64,000 bases of DNA from Sphingobacteriaceae bacterium. Lineage in GTDB: Bacteria > Bacteroidota > Bacteroidia > B-17B0 > Aurantibacillaceae. The DNA is taken from assembly GCA_947453445.1 (NCBI GenBank), contig CANGGP010000001.1, forward strand, positions 62,001 through 126,000. Direction: 5' to 3'. Below are positions 31,860 through 41,058 of this stretch, piece after piece (position 1 is the stretch's first letter; every line of letters begins with the position of its first letter). A program made the position numbers and the translations under genes. The notes under the pieces were generated by a model. It saw only the letters and a list, made by a program, of their open reading frames with translations, was not told the origin of the DNA and did not search any database.

Positions 31860-33134
31860 TTAATAAGCGCCTTTTAATTTCACGCCTTGTTCTAATTTTT
31901 GAAGTGCGGTAATATATGCACCAATACGCATGCTGGTTTTGTAATGCGCGGCATTATTCCAAACGGCTTCAAAAGCCAATTCCATTTTTTCATCATGGCG
32001 TTGGTTTACTTCAGCTTCTGTCCAGTAATAACCGGCTTTATTTTGTACCCATTCGAAGTAACTTACGGTTACCCCGCCTGAATTGGCCAAAATATCGGGT
32101 ACACAAATGATTTTCTTGTCATTTAGAATTGGATCTGCTTCAGGAGTAGTCGGTCCGTTTGCGCCTTCAACAATAAGTTTGGCTTGAATATGAGCAGCAT
32201 TGGCTTCGGTGATTACATTTTGTAAAGCGGCCGGTACCAATACATCGCATTTACTGATCAACAATTCGCTGCCCTTAATTTCGGTGGCACCTGTAAATCC
32301 TTTTAAATTGCGGTTGTTATTGTTTACAAATTCAATGGCAGCGGCAATATCAATACCGTTGGCATTGTAATAAGCGGCACTGTGGTCGCCAATGCCAACA
32401 ATTTTTACACCTTTTTCAGCCAATAAACGGGCTGCATGTGAACCTACATTACCAAATCCTTGCACTACTGCGGTTACATTTTCAGCTTTTAAACCCATCT
32501 TTTTTAAGGCTGCCAAGGTATTTACCATTACACCGCGACCGGTAGCTGCATCACGACCCAATGAACCACCTACGGCAATTGGTTTTCCGGTAATTACACC
32601 AGGGTTATCTTCACCAGTATTTTTGTTAAATTCATCCAAAATCCAAGCCATCTCGCGACCGCTGGTACCCATATCAGGGGCAGGAATATCTTTGTTTACA
32701 CCGAACACATCTTTCATGGCTACGGCATAAGCACGGCTAATTCTTTCTAATTCACCAACACTGTGTTTGCGAGGATCTAATTTAATACCACCTTTTGCGC
32801 CGCCATAAGGCAAATTGGCAACGGCACATTTAAAACTCATCCAAGCGGCCAAAGCCATTACTTCGTCGGCGTTTACATCCATGGCGTAACGAATACCACC
32901 TTTACTAGGACCTAAATGCGTGCTATGCACAGTTCGGTATCCTTCAAAAACTTGAATTTTACCAGAATCCATCATCACCGGTAAGCTAACTTTTACTTGC
33001 TTAGCCGGATTTCTTAAAACAAGGGCTACTTCTTCGCTAAGATTCATCAATTTTGCAGCCGCGTCAAGGCGAGCCAATACGGCTTCAAACATACTCTCGT
33101 GCTGTGGTTGTGCTGTTACAGTTTGTGTTGACAT
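31860..33134 (-). CDS. gdhA: Glu/Leu/Phe/Val dehydrogenase (glutamate dehydrogenase)
   Basis: PYGGAKGGIKLDPRKHS, PAPDMGTSGREMAWI, GFGNVGSHAARLL; start chosen at MSTQTVTAQ. Confidence 0.93.
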   Translation of the reverse strand: MSTQTVTAQPQHESMFEAVLARLDAAAKLMNLSEEVALVLRNPAKQVKVSLPVMMDSGKIQVFEGYRTVHSTHLGPSKGGIRYAMDVNADEVMALAAWMSFKCAVANLPYGGAKGGIKLDPRKHSVGELERISRAYAVAMKDVFGVNKDIPAPDMGTSGREMAWILDEFNKNTGEDNPGVITGKPIAVGGSLGRDAATGRGVMVNTLAALKKMGLKAENVTAVVQGFGNVGSHAARLLAEKGVKIVGIGDHSAAYYNANGIDIAAAIEFVNNNNRNLKGFTGATEIKGSELLISKCDVLVPAALQNVITEANAAHIQAKLIVEGANGPTTPEADPILNDKKIICVPDILANSGGVTVSYFEWVQNKAGYYWTEAEVNQRHDEKMELAFEAVWNNAAHYKTSMRIGAYITALQKLEQGVKLKGAY

Positions 33135-33238
33135 GTTATAATATCTAAGGTTAAATTTCTTGGGGCACAAAATTACGTAAAATATATCAATAACGTATTA
33201 AAGGCCAAAAGAATAACATTTGTTAGCCTAAAAGAAAT

Positions 33239-33268
33239 TTGTACAAGAAATTATCTTCTCTAAATTTG
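33239..33268 (+). promoter_or_regulatory. Bacteroidota-type promoter: TTG (33239-33241), N19, TAAATTTG (33261-33268)
   Basis: Matches the TTG-N17-23-TAnnTTTG consensus of primary-sigma promoters in Bacteroidota; ATG 8 nt downstream. Confidence 0.55.
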
Positions 33269-33275
33269 AGAATTG

Positions 33276-33746
33276 ATGGGTGCTTTTTTAAAAATTCTTT
33301 CTGTTTTTTTGGCCAGTGCAATTTTTTTTGGTAAAGTTGGCATGCCAAGCGCCATGGTGTTTTTTAATTACCATTTTCTGAAAGTTTTTTTAGTGACCGT
33401 TTCAGGTGGCATTTTTGGAAATATTTTTTTTACCAATTTAAGTTCAATTATTTTAAAAAAGTGGCATGTTTATCGCATTAAGCGGGGTTATATCCATAAA
33501 CGTAAAATATTTACCAATGCCAACCGCCGCATCATTCGTGTTAAAAAGCGGTTCGGATTAACCGGTATTGCTTTACTCACCCCAATTTTATTCTCCATAC
33601 CCTTAGGGGCTTTAATCGCCGAAAAATTTTATAAGGATAAACGCGAAATCATCATTTATTTAAGCGCAGCAGTGGTATTTTGGAACATTGTGATTTATTT
33701 TTTGATTCGATTTTTTCATGATAGCATAGCAGGATGGGTGGTTTAA
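33276..33746 (+). CDS. small conserved membrane protein
   Basis: Three or more TM segments; KKRFGLTGIALLTPILFSIPLGALIAEKF. Confidence 0.7.
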   Translation: MGAFLKILSVFLASAIFFGKVGMPSAMVFFNYHFLKVFLVTVSGGIFGNIFFTNLSSIILKKWHVYRIKRGYIHKRKIFTNANRRIIRVKKRFGLTGIALLTPILFSIPLGALIAEKFYKDKREIIIYLSAAVVFWNIVIYFLIRFFHDSIAGWVV

Positions 33747-34432
33747 CAAACAAACAACACGTTTTTTTTGATTTGGATGACACTTTGTGGGATTTTGAAA
33801 AAAATTCGGAGCGGGTTTTGCGCCAATTGTTCGATGAGTTTTTATTGGCTCAAAAATTAAATTGTGATTTTGAAGTTTTTCATCAACGTTATAAAATTGA
33901 AAACAAAAATCTTTGGTCTCAGTATTATCAAAAAAAGATAGATAAACATTTTTTAAGGAACCACCGCTTTAACACCGTTTTTAAATTGTTTGGCCATGAT
34001 GATTATGAAGAGAATCTATTAATTACCGAACAGTACCTTAAACGCTCACCGAACGGCACAGTGCTAAAAGACAATTGTGTTGTTATTTTGGATTATTTAA
34101 AACAGCATTATCATTTGCACATCATCACCAATGGTTTTAAAGAAGTGCAGGATATTAAATTAAAAGCCAGCGGCATTCAATCGTATTTTAATCAAGTCAT
34201 TATTAGTGAAGAGCATAATCTTACCAAACCGGATGAGCGTATTTTTCGATTGGCCGAAAATTTGGCTTCCACCTCAAAACAGCATTGTGTGATGATTGGC
34301 GATAATCTTGAAAGTGATATTGCCGGAGCGCTTAATGCGGGCTGGGACGCGATTCATTATTCAGAACAGAGGGATCCAAATTACAGTGGTTTACACGTTT
34401 CGAATTTATTGGAATTAAAATCGCTTTTGTAA
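33734..34432 (+). CDS. YjjG-family HAD nucleotidase
   Basis: VFFDLDDTLWDFEKNS, ITNGFKEVQDIKLKASGI, MIGDNLESDIAGALNAGWDAI. Confidence 0.9.
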   Translation: MGGLTNKQHVFFDLDDTLWDFEKNSERVLRQLFDEFLLAQKLNCDFEVFHQRYKIENKNLWSQYYQKKIDKHFLRNHRFNTVFKLFGHDDYEENLLITEQYLKRSPNGTVLKDNCVVILDYLKQHYHLHIITNGFKEVQDIKLKASGIQSYFNQVIISEEHNLTKPDERIFRLAENLASTSKQHCVMIGDNLESDIAGALNAGWDAIHYSEQRDPNYSGLHVSNLLELKSLL

Positions 34433-34472
34433 TGAAACTAATGCACGCACATCAAACAAAGGATAAATTGAC

Positions 34473-36095
34473 TCATTGTTTGTACACCATTTTCCCGTTG
34501 ATATAAGTGGCTAAAATTTTGGTGTTTAAAATCATTGAATCCTTACAGGTCATCAAATCATTGCTCAACACAATAAAATCGGCTGCTTTGCCTTTTTCTA
34601 AACTGCCTTTTTCCTTTTCTTCAAAGGCGGCGTAGGCGGCCCAAATGGTCATGCCCCTCAGCGTTTCTTGGCGACTCAATGCATCCGATATTTGAAAGCC
34701 ATTTAAAGGATTACCGTTTTTGTCTTTGCGCATCACTGCGGCATAAAAAGTTTTAATGGCAGAAATATCTTCCACAGGAAAATCTGTACCAAGTGCAATG
34801 TTGTTGTTTTGTGCGAGTAGTTTTTTATAAGCATAAGCTCCTTTCATGTGTGCTTCACCCAAACGCTGACTTGCCCAATACATATCGCTGGTTGCATGAG
34901 TGGGTTGTACCGAAGGGATGATGTTATAGTCACCAAATAAATGAAAGTCGGAAGTGTCAACAACCTGTGCATGTTCAATGCGCCAGCGCTTGTTGTTTTT
35001 TCCTTGTAATACTTTTGCATAAGCGTTTAATATTACACGGTTTGCTGAGTCGCCAATGGCATGTGTACACATTTGAAAATTAGAGCGGATTAATTTTTCG
35101 GCAATGTTTTCAAAGTGTGTTTTTTCTGCCAACAAAAATCCATACCAATCATTATCGTCGGCATAAGGGTGCAAAAGGCATGCGCCACGACTGCCCAAGG
35201 CGCCATCGGCATATACTTTAAAACCGCCAACATGTAAGTTGTTTAGTTTTAAGGGTCCACTTTTCAACCAAGTATCGTAATAGGCATCTTTGTCACTTAA
35301 CATGGCATACACCTTCATTTGTAAATTCATGTTTTTTAAGATGTCGACTGTATGTTCACTGATGCCGCAATCGTGCACGCCAGTTAATCCATAAGAAAAA
35401 CAAAGCTTCTCACACTTTTGAATGTAAACTTTTGCCAAACTGTCGCTTATGGCTGGCACAACCTTGTCAACCAAATCCAATGCATTGTCGATCAACAAAC
35501 CGCTGGGTTCACCGTTTATTAATTCAATTTTTCCGCCGGCTATTTTTGTGTTTGCATCAATGCCTGCTAATTGAAGGGCTTTTTTATTGGCAATGCCTGC
35601 ATGTCCGTCGATGCGTTTTAATAGCACAGGTCGGTTGGGAAACATTTTATTTAATTCGCTATTGTCAGGGTATGAAATATCTTTCCAATCATTTTGATCC
35701 CAGCCCCGCGCATACAGCCAATACATGGGCGCATTTGCGGCATAAGCTTTTAACTTGTCGAGCACTTCACCATATGAGTTTGTGCCCACTAAATCACATT
35801 TCCACATATCAGTGGCATATCCTGTAAAATGACAATGGGCATCAATAAAGCCCGGTAGTATGGTTTTACCGTCTAAAAATATTTTTTCTTCAGGTTCATA
35901 GGCGGCCAATAAATGTTCGTCGCTGCCGGTTTCAACAATCTTACCGTCTGTGATCACCATCGCAGAGGCCCATCCAAATGCTGAATCAACCGTATAAATG
36001 TTGGCGTCTAATATCATTAAGTCTACCTTCTGCTTTTTAGAAGAACAGGCCATGATAAAACTTGCCATTATAAAAATTAAAGCGTTTTTTAGCAT
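34473..36095 (-). CDS. YtcJ-like amidohydrolase, lipoprotein
   Basis: Lipobox SFIMAC; GFIDAHCHFTGY, THAIGDSANR, GTDFPVEDIS. Confidence 0.9.
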   Translation of the reverse strand: MLKNALIFIMASFIMACSSKKQKVDLMILDANIYTVDSAFGWASAMVITDGKIVETGSDEHLLAAYEPEEKIFLDGKTILPGFIDAHCHFTGYATDMWKCDLVGTNSYGEVLDKLKAYAANAPMYWLYARGWDQNDWKDISYPDNSELNKMFPNRPVLLKRIDGHAGIANKKALQLAGIDANTKIAGGKIELINGEPSGLLIDNALDLVDKVVPAISDSLAKVYIQKCEKLCFSYGLTGVHDCGISEHTVDILKNMNLQMKVYAMLSDKDAYYDTWLKSGPLKLNNLHVGGFKVYADGALGSRGACLLHPYADDNDWYGFLLAEKTHFENIAEKLIRSNFQMCTHAIGDSANRVILNAYAKVLQGKNNKRWRIEHAQVVDTSDFHLFGDYNIIPSVQPTHATSDMYWASQRLGEAHMKGAYAYKKLLAQNNNIALGTDFPVEDISAIKTFYAAVMRKDKNGNPLNGFQISDALSRQETLRGMTIWAAYAAFEEKEKGSLEKGKAADFIVLSNDLMTCKDSMILNTKILATYINGKMVYKQ

Positions 36096-36115
36096 ACACA
36101 AATATAAACAGGATA

Positions 36116-36478
36116 ATGCAAGTAGACGCGAATAAACAAATAGCCGTTAAATGGTTTGAAGCCTTTAATGAACATGATTTAGAAAAATTATTGTCATTAT
36201 ACCACGAAGAGGCAGAGCATTATAGTCCGAAATTAAAAATTCGATTACCCGAAACAAAAGGTTTGATAAAAGGCAAACATGCCTTAAGGGCCTGGTGGCA
36301 AGACGCTTTCGATCGCTTGCCTTCTTTGCAATATGAAGTGATTAAATTGACTGCTGATCACGAACAGGTATTTATGGAGTACATCCGTCGTGTTGATGGA
36401 GAGGAAGATTTGAGAGTGGGTGAGGTGCTTCAAATCAAAAAAGATTGCATTGTATTTTCAAGGGTATATCATGGTTAA
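36116..36478 (+). CDS. SnoaL-like / NTF2-like protein
   Basis: VKWFEAFNEHDLEKLLSLYHEEAEHYSP fold signature. Confidence 0.8.
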   Translation: MQVDANKQIAVKWFEAFNEHDLEKLLSLYHEEAEHYSPKLKIRLPETKGLIKGKHALRAWWQDAFDRLPSLQYEVIKLTADHEQVFMEYIRRVDGEEDLRVGEVLQIKKDCIVFSRVYHG

Positions 36479-36507
36479 ACATTTGTGCCCATTGATTCCA
36501 TTTTGAT

Positions 36508-36879
36508 TTATTTCTTAAAAAAGAAATACACAGCAGCAATAAGGCACATAAAGCCAAAGAGGTGATTGAGTTTTAACTGATCACTTTTAAAAAAGACCAA
36601 AGTAAATACCACAAACACCGAAATTGAAATCACTTCTTGAATGAGTTTTAATTGCCACATATTAAATGGTCCGCCATTCAATTGACTACCGAGTTTATTT
36701 GCCGGCACCATTAGGCTGTATTCGAGCAAGGCAATGCCCCAGCTGATTAAAATGGTAAGTGGTAAACCTGCATTTTTTAAAAATGAAATGTCTTTGAATT
36801 TTAAATGACCGTACCAAGCAATGGTCATAAAGGTATTTGAGGCCATTAAAAGCAAGATGGTTGACAATCCTCTTTGCAT
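36508..36879 (-). CDS. DMT-family protein (DUF486)
   Basis: Four-TM small protein; FMTIAWYGHLKF, LLEYSLMVPANKLG; ATG at 36879. Confidence 0.85.
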   Translation of the reverse strand: MQRGLSTILLLMASNTFMTIAWYGHLKFKDISFLKNAGLPLTILISWGIALLEYSLMVPANKLGSQLNGGPFNMWQLKLIQEVISISVFVVFTLVFFKSDQLKLNHLFGFMCLIAAVYFFFKK

Positions 36880-36880
36880 A

Positions 36881-37462
36881 TTACAATCCGCTGTGTGTTC
36901 TAAATAATTTGATGGCAAGGGCCAATACAATGATGCCGAATATTTTTTTCAGAATGGCAATTCCACCCAAGCCTAGTCTTTTTTCGATAAGGTATAAATA
37001 TTTCAAAACAAAATACACCACAATTACATTTAGTAAAATGGCAATGATGATTGAACTTAAACTGTATTCGGCGCGAATGGATAAAAGTGTGGTGAGTGTG
37101 CCGGTGCCCGCAATCAAAGGAAAAGCCAAAGGCACAATGCTCACACTATCGGGAATATCATCACGTGAAATTTTAATGCCTAAGATCATTTCAAGGGCAA
37201 TAAAAAACAATACAATTGAACCGGCAATCGCAAAATCGCCAATACTTACACCAATGATGTCTAAAATGCTTTCGCCCACAAATAAAAACACAAGCATAAT
37301 GAGCATCGATACCCAAGAGGCTTTAAAGGCTTGAATTTTGCCGCTGCTTTGTTTTAAATTAATAATCACCGGAATCGATCCAATAATATCGATTACCGCA
37401 AAAAGGATCATGCTCACTTTTAAAATTTCTATGAAGTCGAGTGAAAAGCCCATACAACACAA
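36881..37462 (-). CDS. MarC-family integral membrane protein
   Basis: FAVIDIIGSIPVII, GIKISRDDIPDSVSIVPLAFPLIAGTGTLTTLL. Confidence 0.9.
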   Translation of the reverse strand: MCCMGFSLDFIEILKVSMILFAVIDIIGSIPVIINLKQSSGKIQAFKASWVSMLIMLVFLFVGESILDIIGVSIGDFAIAGSIVLFFIALEMILGIKISRDDIPDSVSIVPLAFPLIAGTGTLTTLLSIRAEYSLSSIIIAILLNVIVVYFVLKYLYLIEKRLGLGGIAILKKIFGIIVLALAIKLFRTHSGL

Positions 37463-37519
37463 AAGTACAAATCGGTTCAGTAATTCTAATTAATTATTTA
37501 CTTTTAGCTGTTAATTCAA

Positions 37520-37876
37520 ATGCAACATGCCATGGGCGCCTCACACCTGAAAAAGTTATCGACACAACAGCATTTTACCAATAAAATTCTTCGCAATTCA
37601 ATTGTTGGTTTTTTGGTGATTGTTTTGTCCTTGTTAATTGGGATGGCGGGTTATCATTATTTCTTCCATTTAAATTGGGTAGATAGTTTGTACAATGCCA
37701 GTATGATTTTAACGGGCATGGGTCCCGTTGACAAAGCAGACAATGATGCGGGAAAAATATTCGCTTCTTTTTATGCCATCTACAGTGGTGTAACTTTTTT
37801 AACCTCTGTGGCCATTATCCTTAGTCCGGTGGTGCACCGTTTTCTTCATAAATTTAAATTAGACGTGGAAGAATAA
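37520..37876 (+). CDS. two-TM protein resembling an Ion_trans_2 (K+ channel pore) unit with a non-canonical filter
   Basis: TM, then DSLYNASMILTGMGPVDKADNDAGKIFASFYAIYSGVTFL, TM. Confidence 0.6.
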   Translation: MQHAMGASHLKKLSTQQHFTNKILRNSIVGFLVIVLSLLIGMAGYHYFFHLNWVDSLYNASMILTGMGPVDKADNDAGKIFASFYAIYSGVTFLTSVAIILSPVVHRFLHKFKLDVEE

Positions 37877-37877
37877 T

Positions 37878-38966
37878 ATGCCTGAAGTATTGATCTTATG
37901 CGCCCACCGTCCTAAACGCTCGCCCAGTCAACGTTACCGCTTTGAACAGTATTTGCCGTATTTAGAACAAGAAGGTTTTCGGTTTACATTTTCGTATTTA
38001 CTGAATGCCAAGGAGGACAAGGTTTTTTATTCAAAGGGAAATGAATGGCGCAAAATTTTAATTTTATTGAAAGGTGTTTTGATTCGCATCAAAGATGTTT
38101 TTCGTTACAAAAAATACGACATCATTTTTATACAACGTGAAGCCCTATTTTTTGGCACTTCTATTTTTGAGCGTTTGGCCTATCGTTCAGGGGCCTATGT
38201 TATTTTTGATTTCGACGATAGTATTTGGTTGGCCGATACGAGTCCGGGTAATAAAAAGTGGGAATGGATTAAAAAACCTGAAAAATTTTATAGAAATGTA
38301 AAACATGCCCATTGTGTGATTGCCGGAAACGCTTATTTGGCGGATAAAGCAAGGCCATACAATCAAAATGTTGTGGTAATACCAACCAGCATCAACACCG
38401 ATTTGCACAAGCCGATGCCTGAATTAAGAGAAAAACAAAAACTCACCATCGGTTGGAGCGGCAGCATTAGCACCATTAAGCACTTCGAAAATTTACTCCC
38501 TGAGCTTCGTCAAATCAAAGACCGTTATGGTGAACAAATCACATTTAAGGTCATCGGTGACCCCAATTATAAAAATGAAGCTTTGGGCATTGAGTCGATT
38601 GCATGGACAGAAGAAGATGAGGTTAAACAATTGAATAGTTTAGACATTGGTTTAATGCCTTTGCCTGATGATGCATGGGCCAATGGCAAATGCGGATTAA
38701 AAGGATTATCCTATATGGCTTGTGGCGTGGCAACGGTAATGAGTGCAGTAGGTGTAAATAAACAAATTATACGCGACGGGGAGAATGGATTTTTAATTTG
38801 GGAAGAATCAGAATGGCATGAAAAATTAAGCCGCTTGATAGAGGATAAAAATTTAAGATTCCGTTTGGGTATGGCGGGGCGAAATACCGTGCTTGAACAA
38901 TTTTCGGTGTCGCATTTAAGGCAATCGTACTTAAACGTGTTTAAAAATGCTCAACCAAACCGATAA
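37878..38966 (+). CDS. family 4-like glycosyltransferase
   Basis: KLTIGWSGSISTIKHFENLLPEL, GLKGLSYMACGVATVMSAVGVNKQII. Confidence 0.88.
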   Translation: MPEVLILCAHRPKRSPSQRYRFEQYLPYLEQEGFRFTFSYLLNAKEDKVFYSKGNEWRKILILLKGVLIRIKDVFRYKKYDIIFIQREALFFGTSIFERLAYRSGAYVIFDFDDSIWLADTSPGNKKWEWIKKPEKFYRNVKHAHCVIAGNAYLADKARPYNQNVVVIPTSINTDLHKPMPELREKQKLTIGWSGSISTIKHFENLLPELRQIKDRYGEQITFKVIGDPNYKNEALGIESIAWTEEDEVKQLNSLDIGLMPLPDDAWANGKCGLKGLSYMACGVATVMSAVGVNKQIIRDGENGFLIWEESEWHEKLSRLIEDKNLRFRLGMAGRNTVLEQFSVSHLRQSYLNVFKNAQPNR

Positions 38967-39308
38967 TTATTTTTTTAGTTTGGCGGAACCTGAGCAATCT
39001 TGTTTATTGTTTCTTCGTCAATTTATACTTGACTTTTCAAAAGATATTTCGGAGGCTTGGAAATTTAACACCCCTTTTTACGATTATAAAAATAAATGGT
39101 TTTGTTATTTGTCGTTTCATCCAAAAACAAAAAAATCTACTTGGCATTTGTTCAAGGATATCGCATGAAACATCCTAAATTATTGTCAGAGGGACGGAAG
39201 CAAATAAAAGTATTTTATATTGATGCAGACAAGGACATTGACATTAAAAGTCTTAATGCCATGATGAAAGAAGCAAAAGCGCTGTATGATAAGCCTAAGA
39301 TTGTTTAA
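38947..39308 (+). pseudogene. DUF1801-like protein, reading frame split by a -1 shift at A7 (39129-39135)
   Basis: Frames 38947..39168 and 39096..39308 join into one protein (…WFCYLSFHPKTKK/IYLAFVQGYRMKHPKLLSEGRKQIKVFYIDADKDIDIKSLNAMM…). Confidence 0.75.
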
Positions 39309-40171
39309 ACTGCTTTTAAACTTAGGTCGAGGCTCTTTACATGGTGTGTTAAGGCACCAATTGAAATAAAGTTAACGCCTGCTTTGGCGTATTTTTGAAT
39401 GTTGTTTTCGGTAATACCACCCGATGATTCAACTTCGACTTTATTTTGAATTAAATGCACTGCTTTCTTGGTGAGTTCCGGTGAAAAATTATCAAGCATA
39501 ATGCGCTGAACGCCACCATGGGCAAGTACTTTTTTTACATCCTCCAAATTACGTGTTTCCACTTCGATTTGCATTTTACGCCCGGTTTTTTTCAAATATC
39601 GATTGGCGGCATCAATGGCTTCAACAATGCCGCCTGCAAAATCAATGTGGTTGTCTTTGATCAAAATCATGTCGAACAAACCGTATCGATGGTTGGCTCC
39701 GCCGCCAATGACCACTGCCCATTTTTCGAAAAAGCGAAAACCGGGTGTTGTTTTTCGTGTGTCAATAACCTTGGCCTTGGTGCCGGTACATAGTTTTTGT
39801 AGGTGTTTTGATTTGGTGGCAATGCCACTCATGCGCTGCATGATGTTTAAAACCAAGCGTTCGCCCAATAACATGCTTTGCACATAACCTTCGAGTGTAA
39901 AAGCAACATCACCTTTCTTCACTTTTTCACCGTCTTTAATGTGCACTTTCACTTTTAATTTTGAATCGATTTGCTTAAAAATCTTTTCGGCCGCCTCAAT
40001 CCCGGCAATAACCCCTTCTTCTTTTACAAGCAATTTCATTTTGCCTTTTTGGTTTTTGGGAATAGTAGACAAGGAAGTGTGGTCGCCATCTCCTGTATCT
40101 TCAAGCAATGCCAAGGCAATGAATTTTTTAAAATTAAAATGCTTTTTGTGTGTTTTAATAAAACTACTCAT
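39305..40171 (-). CDS. nadC: nicotinate-nucleotide diphosphorylase (carboxylating)
   Basis: LEDTGDGDHTSLSTIP, DTRKTTPGFRFFEKWAVVIGGGANHRYGL, VESSGGITENNI. Confidence 0.95.
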   Translation of the reverse strand: MSSFIKTHKKHFNFKKFIALALLEDTGDGDHTSLSTIPKNQKGKMKLLVKEEGVIAGIEAAEKIFKQIDSKLKVKVHIKDGEKVKKGDVAFTLEGYVQSMLLGERLVLNIMQRMSGIATKSKHLQKLCTGTKAKVIDTRKTTPGFRFFEKWAVVIGGGANHRYGLFDMILIKDNHIDFAGGIVEAIDAANRYLKKTGRKMQIEVETRNLEDVKKVLAHGGVQRIMLDNFSPELTKKAVHLIQNKVEVESSGGITENNIQKYAKAGVNFISIGALTHHVKSLDLSLKAV

Positions 40172-40538
40172 TGTCGGTTTCTATTCGAAATTGGCTCACA
40201 AGGTTTCGTTTAATCAACACCGAAACCCTGAACTTGCCGTTGCTTGTTTCAAGCGAACCGGTGAGGTATTGCAAGGTTGCGCTGTTATTGCTCACATGTA
40301 TTGAGCCGAAATTTTTAACGGGGTGTTTTTCAAAAAAATACTTCAAATTGGCTTCTGCTTGTGAGCGACTGAGCACATCTTCTTGGTCAATTATTTTAAT
40401 GGAAACCTTTTCGTCAAAAGTCTTCACCAACTCAGAAGCCTTGCCGGCTTTGATGTTCATCACAATATCATCACTAACATCTAAGCTTCCAAAAAAGAAG
40501 GCAAATACAAAATAAAAAATGGAAATAATTAACTTCAT
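40164..40538 (-). CDS. DUF4783-like secreted protein
   Basis: Signal peptide, NTF2-like length, SDDIVMNIKAGKASELVKTFDEKVSIKI. Confidence 0.75.
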   Translation of the reverse strand: MKLIISIFYFVFAFFFGSLDVSDDIVMNIKAGKASELVKTFDEKVSIKIIDQEDVLSRSQAEANLKYFFEKHPVKNFGSIHVSNNSATLQYLTGSLETSNGKFRVSVLIKRNLVSQFRIETDNE

Positions 40539-40580
40539 GTTTGTCTAACAAATTTACTTAATTTTCATGAATTATTGCGC

Positions 40581-41054
40581 ATGAAAATTCTCTTAATACA
40601 AATAGATAAAACCCAAGAAAGCTATTTACAAAACGGCATCGACCTTTATTTGCAACGTTTAAAGAATTATACCACCATGGAGGTGATGACAATTAATGTG
40701 CCAAAAAATGTGCGTCAAAAAACGGTGAATGAACAAAAAGCCGAAGAGGCCAAACTCATACTGCAAGCGCTTTTAGCGGAGGATGTACTGGTAATATTGG
40801 ATGAAAATGGCAAGGAGTTTAACTCTGTTAATTTTTCAAAATTTATTCGCCAAAAACAAAATGCTTCTCTTAAGCGGCTGGTGTTTTTAATTGGCGGACC
40901 CTTTGGTTTTGATCAAAGTATTTACGAGAGGGCAAATGAAAAGCTGTCTTTGTCGCAAATGACCTTTTCACATCAAATGGTTCGTTTGTTTTTTGTTGAA
41001 CAGTTGTACAGGGCATATAGTATTTTGCGTGGTGAAAAGTATCACCACCAGTAG
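40581..41054 (+). CDS. rlmH: 23S rRNA pseudouridine-1915 N3-methyltransferase
   Basis: LDENGKEFNSVNFSKFI, FLIGGPFGFDQSIYERANEKLSLSQMTFSHQMVRLFFVEQLYRAYSILRGEKYHH. Confidence 0.95.
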   Translation: MKILLIQIDKTQESYLQNGIDLYLQRLKNYTTMEVMTINVPKNVRQKTVNEQKAEEAKLILQALLAEDVLVILDENGKEFNSVNFSKFIRQKQNASLKRLVFLIGGPFGFDQSIYERANEKLSLSQMTFSHQMVRLFFVEQLYRAYSILRGEKYHHQ

Positions 41055-41058
41055 CGTT

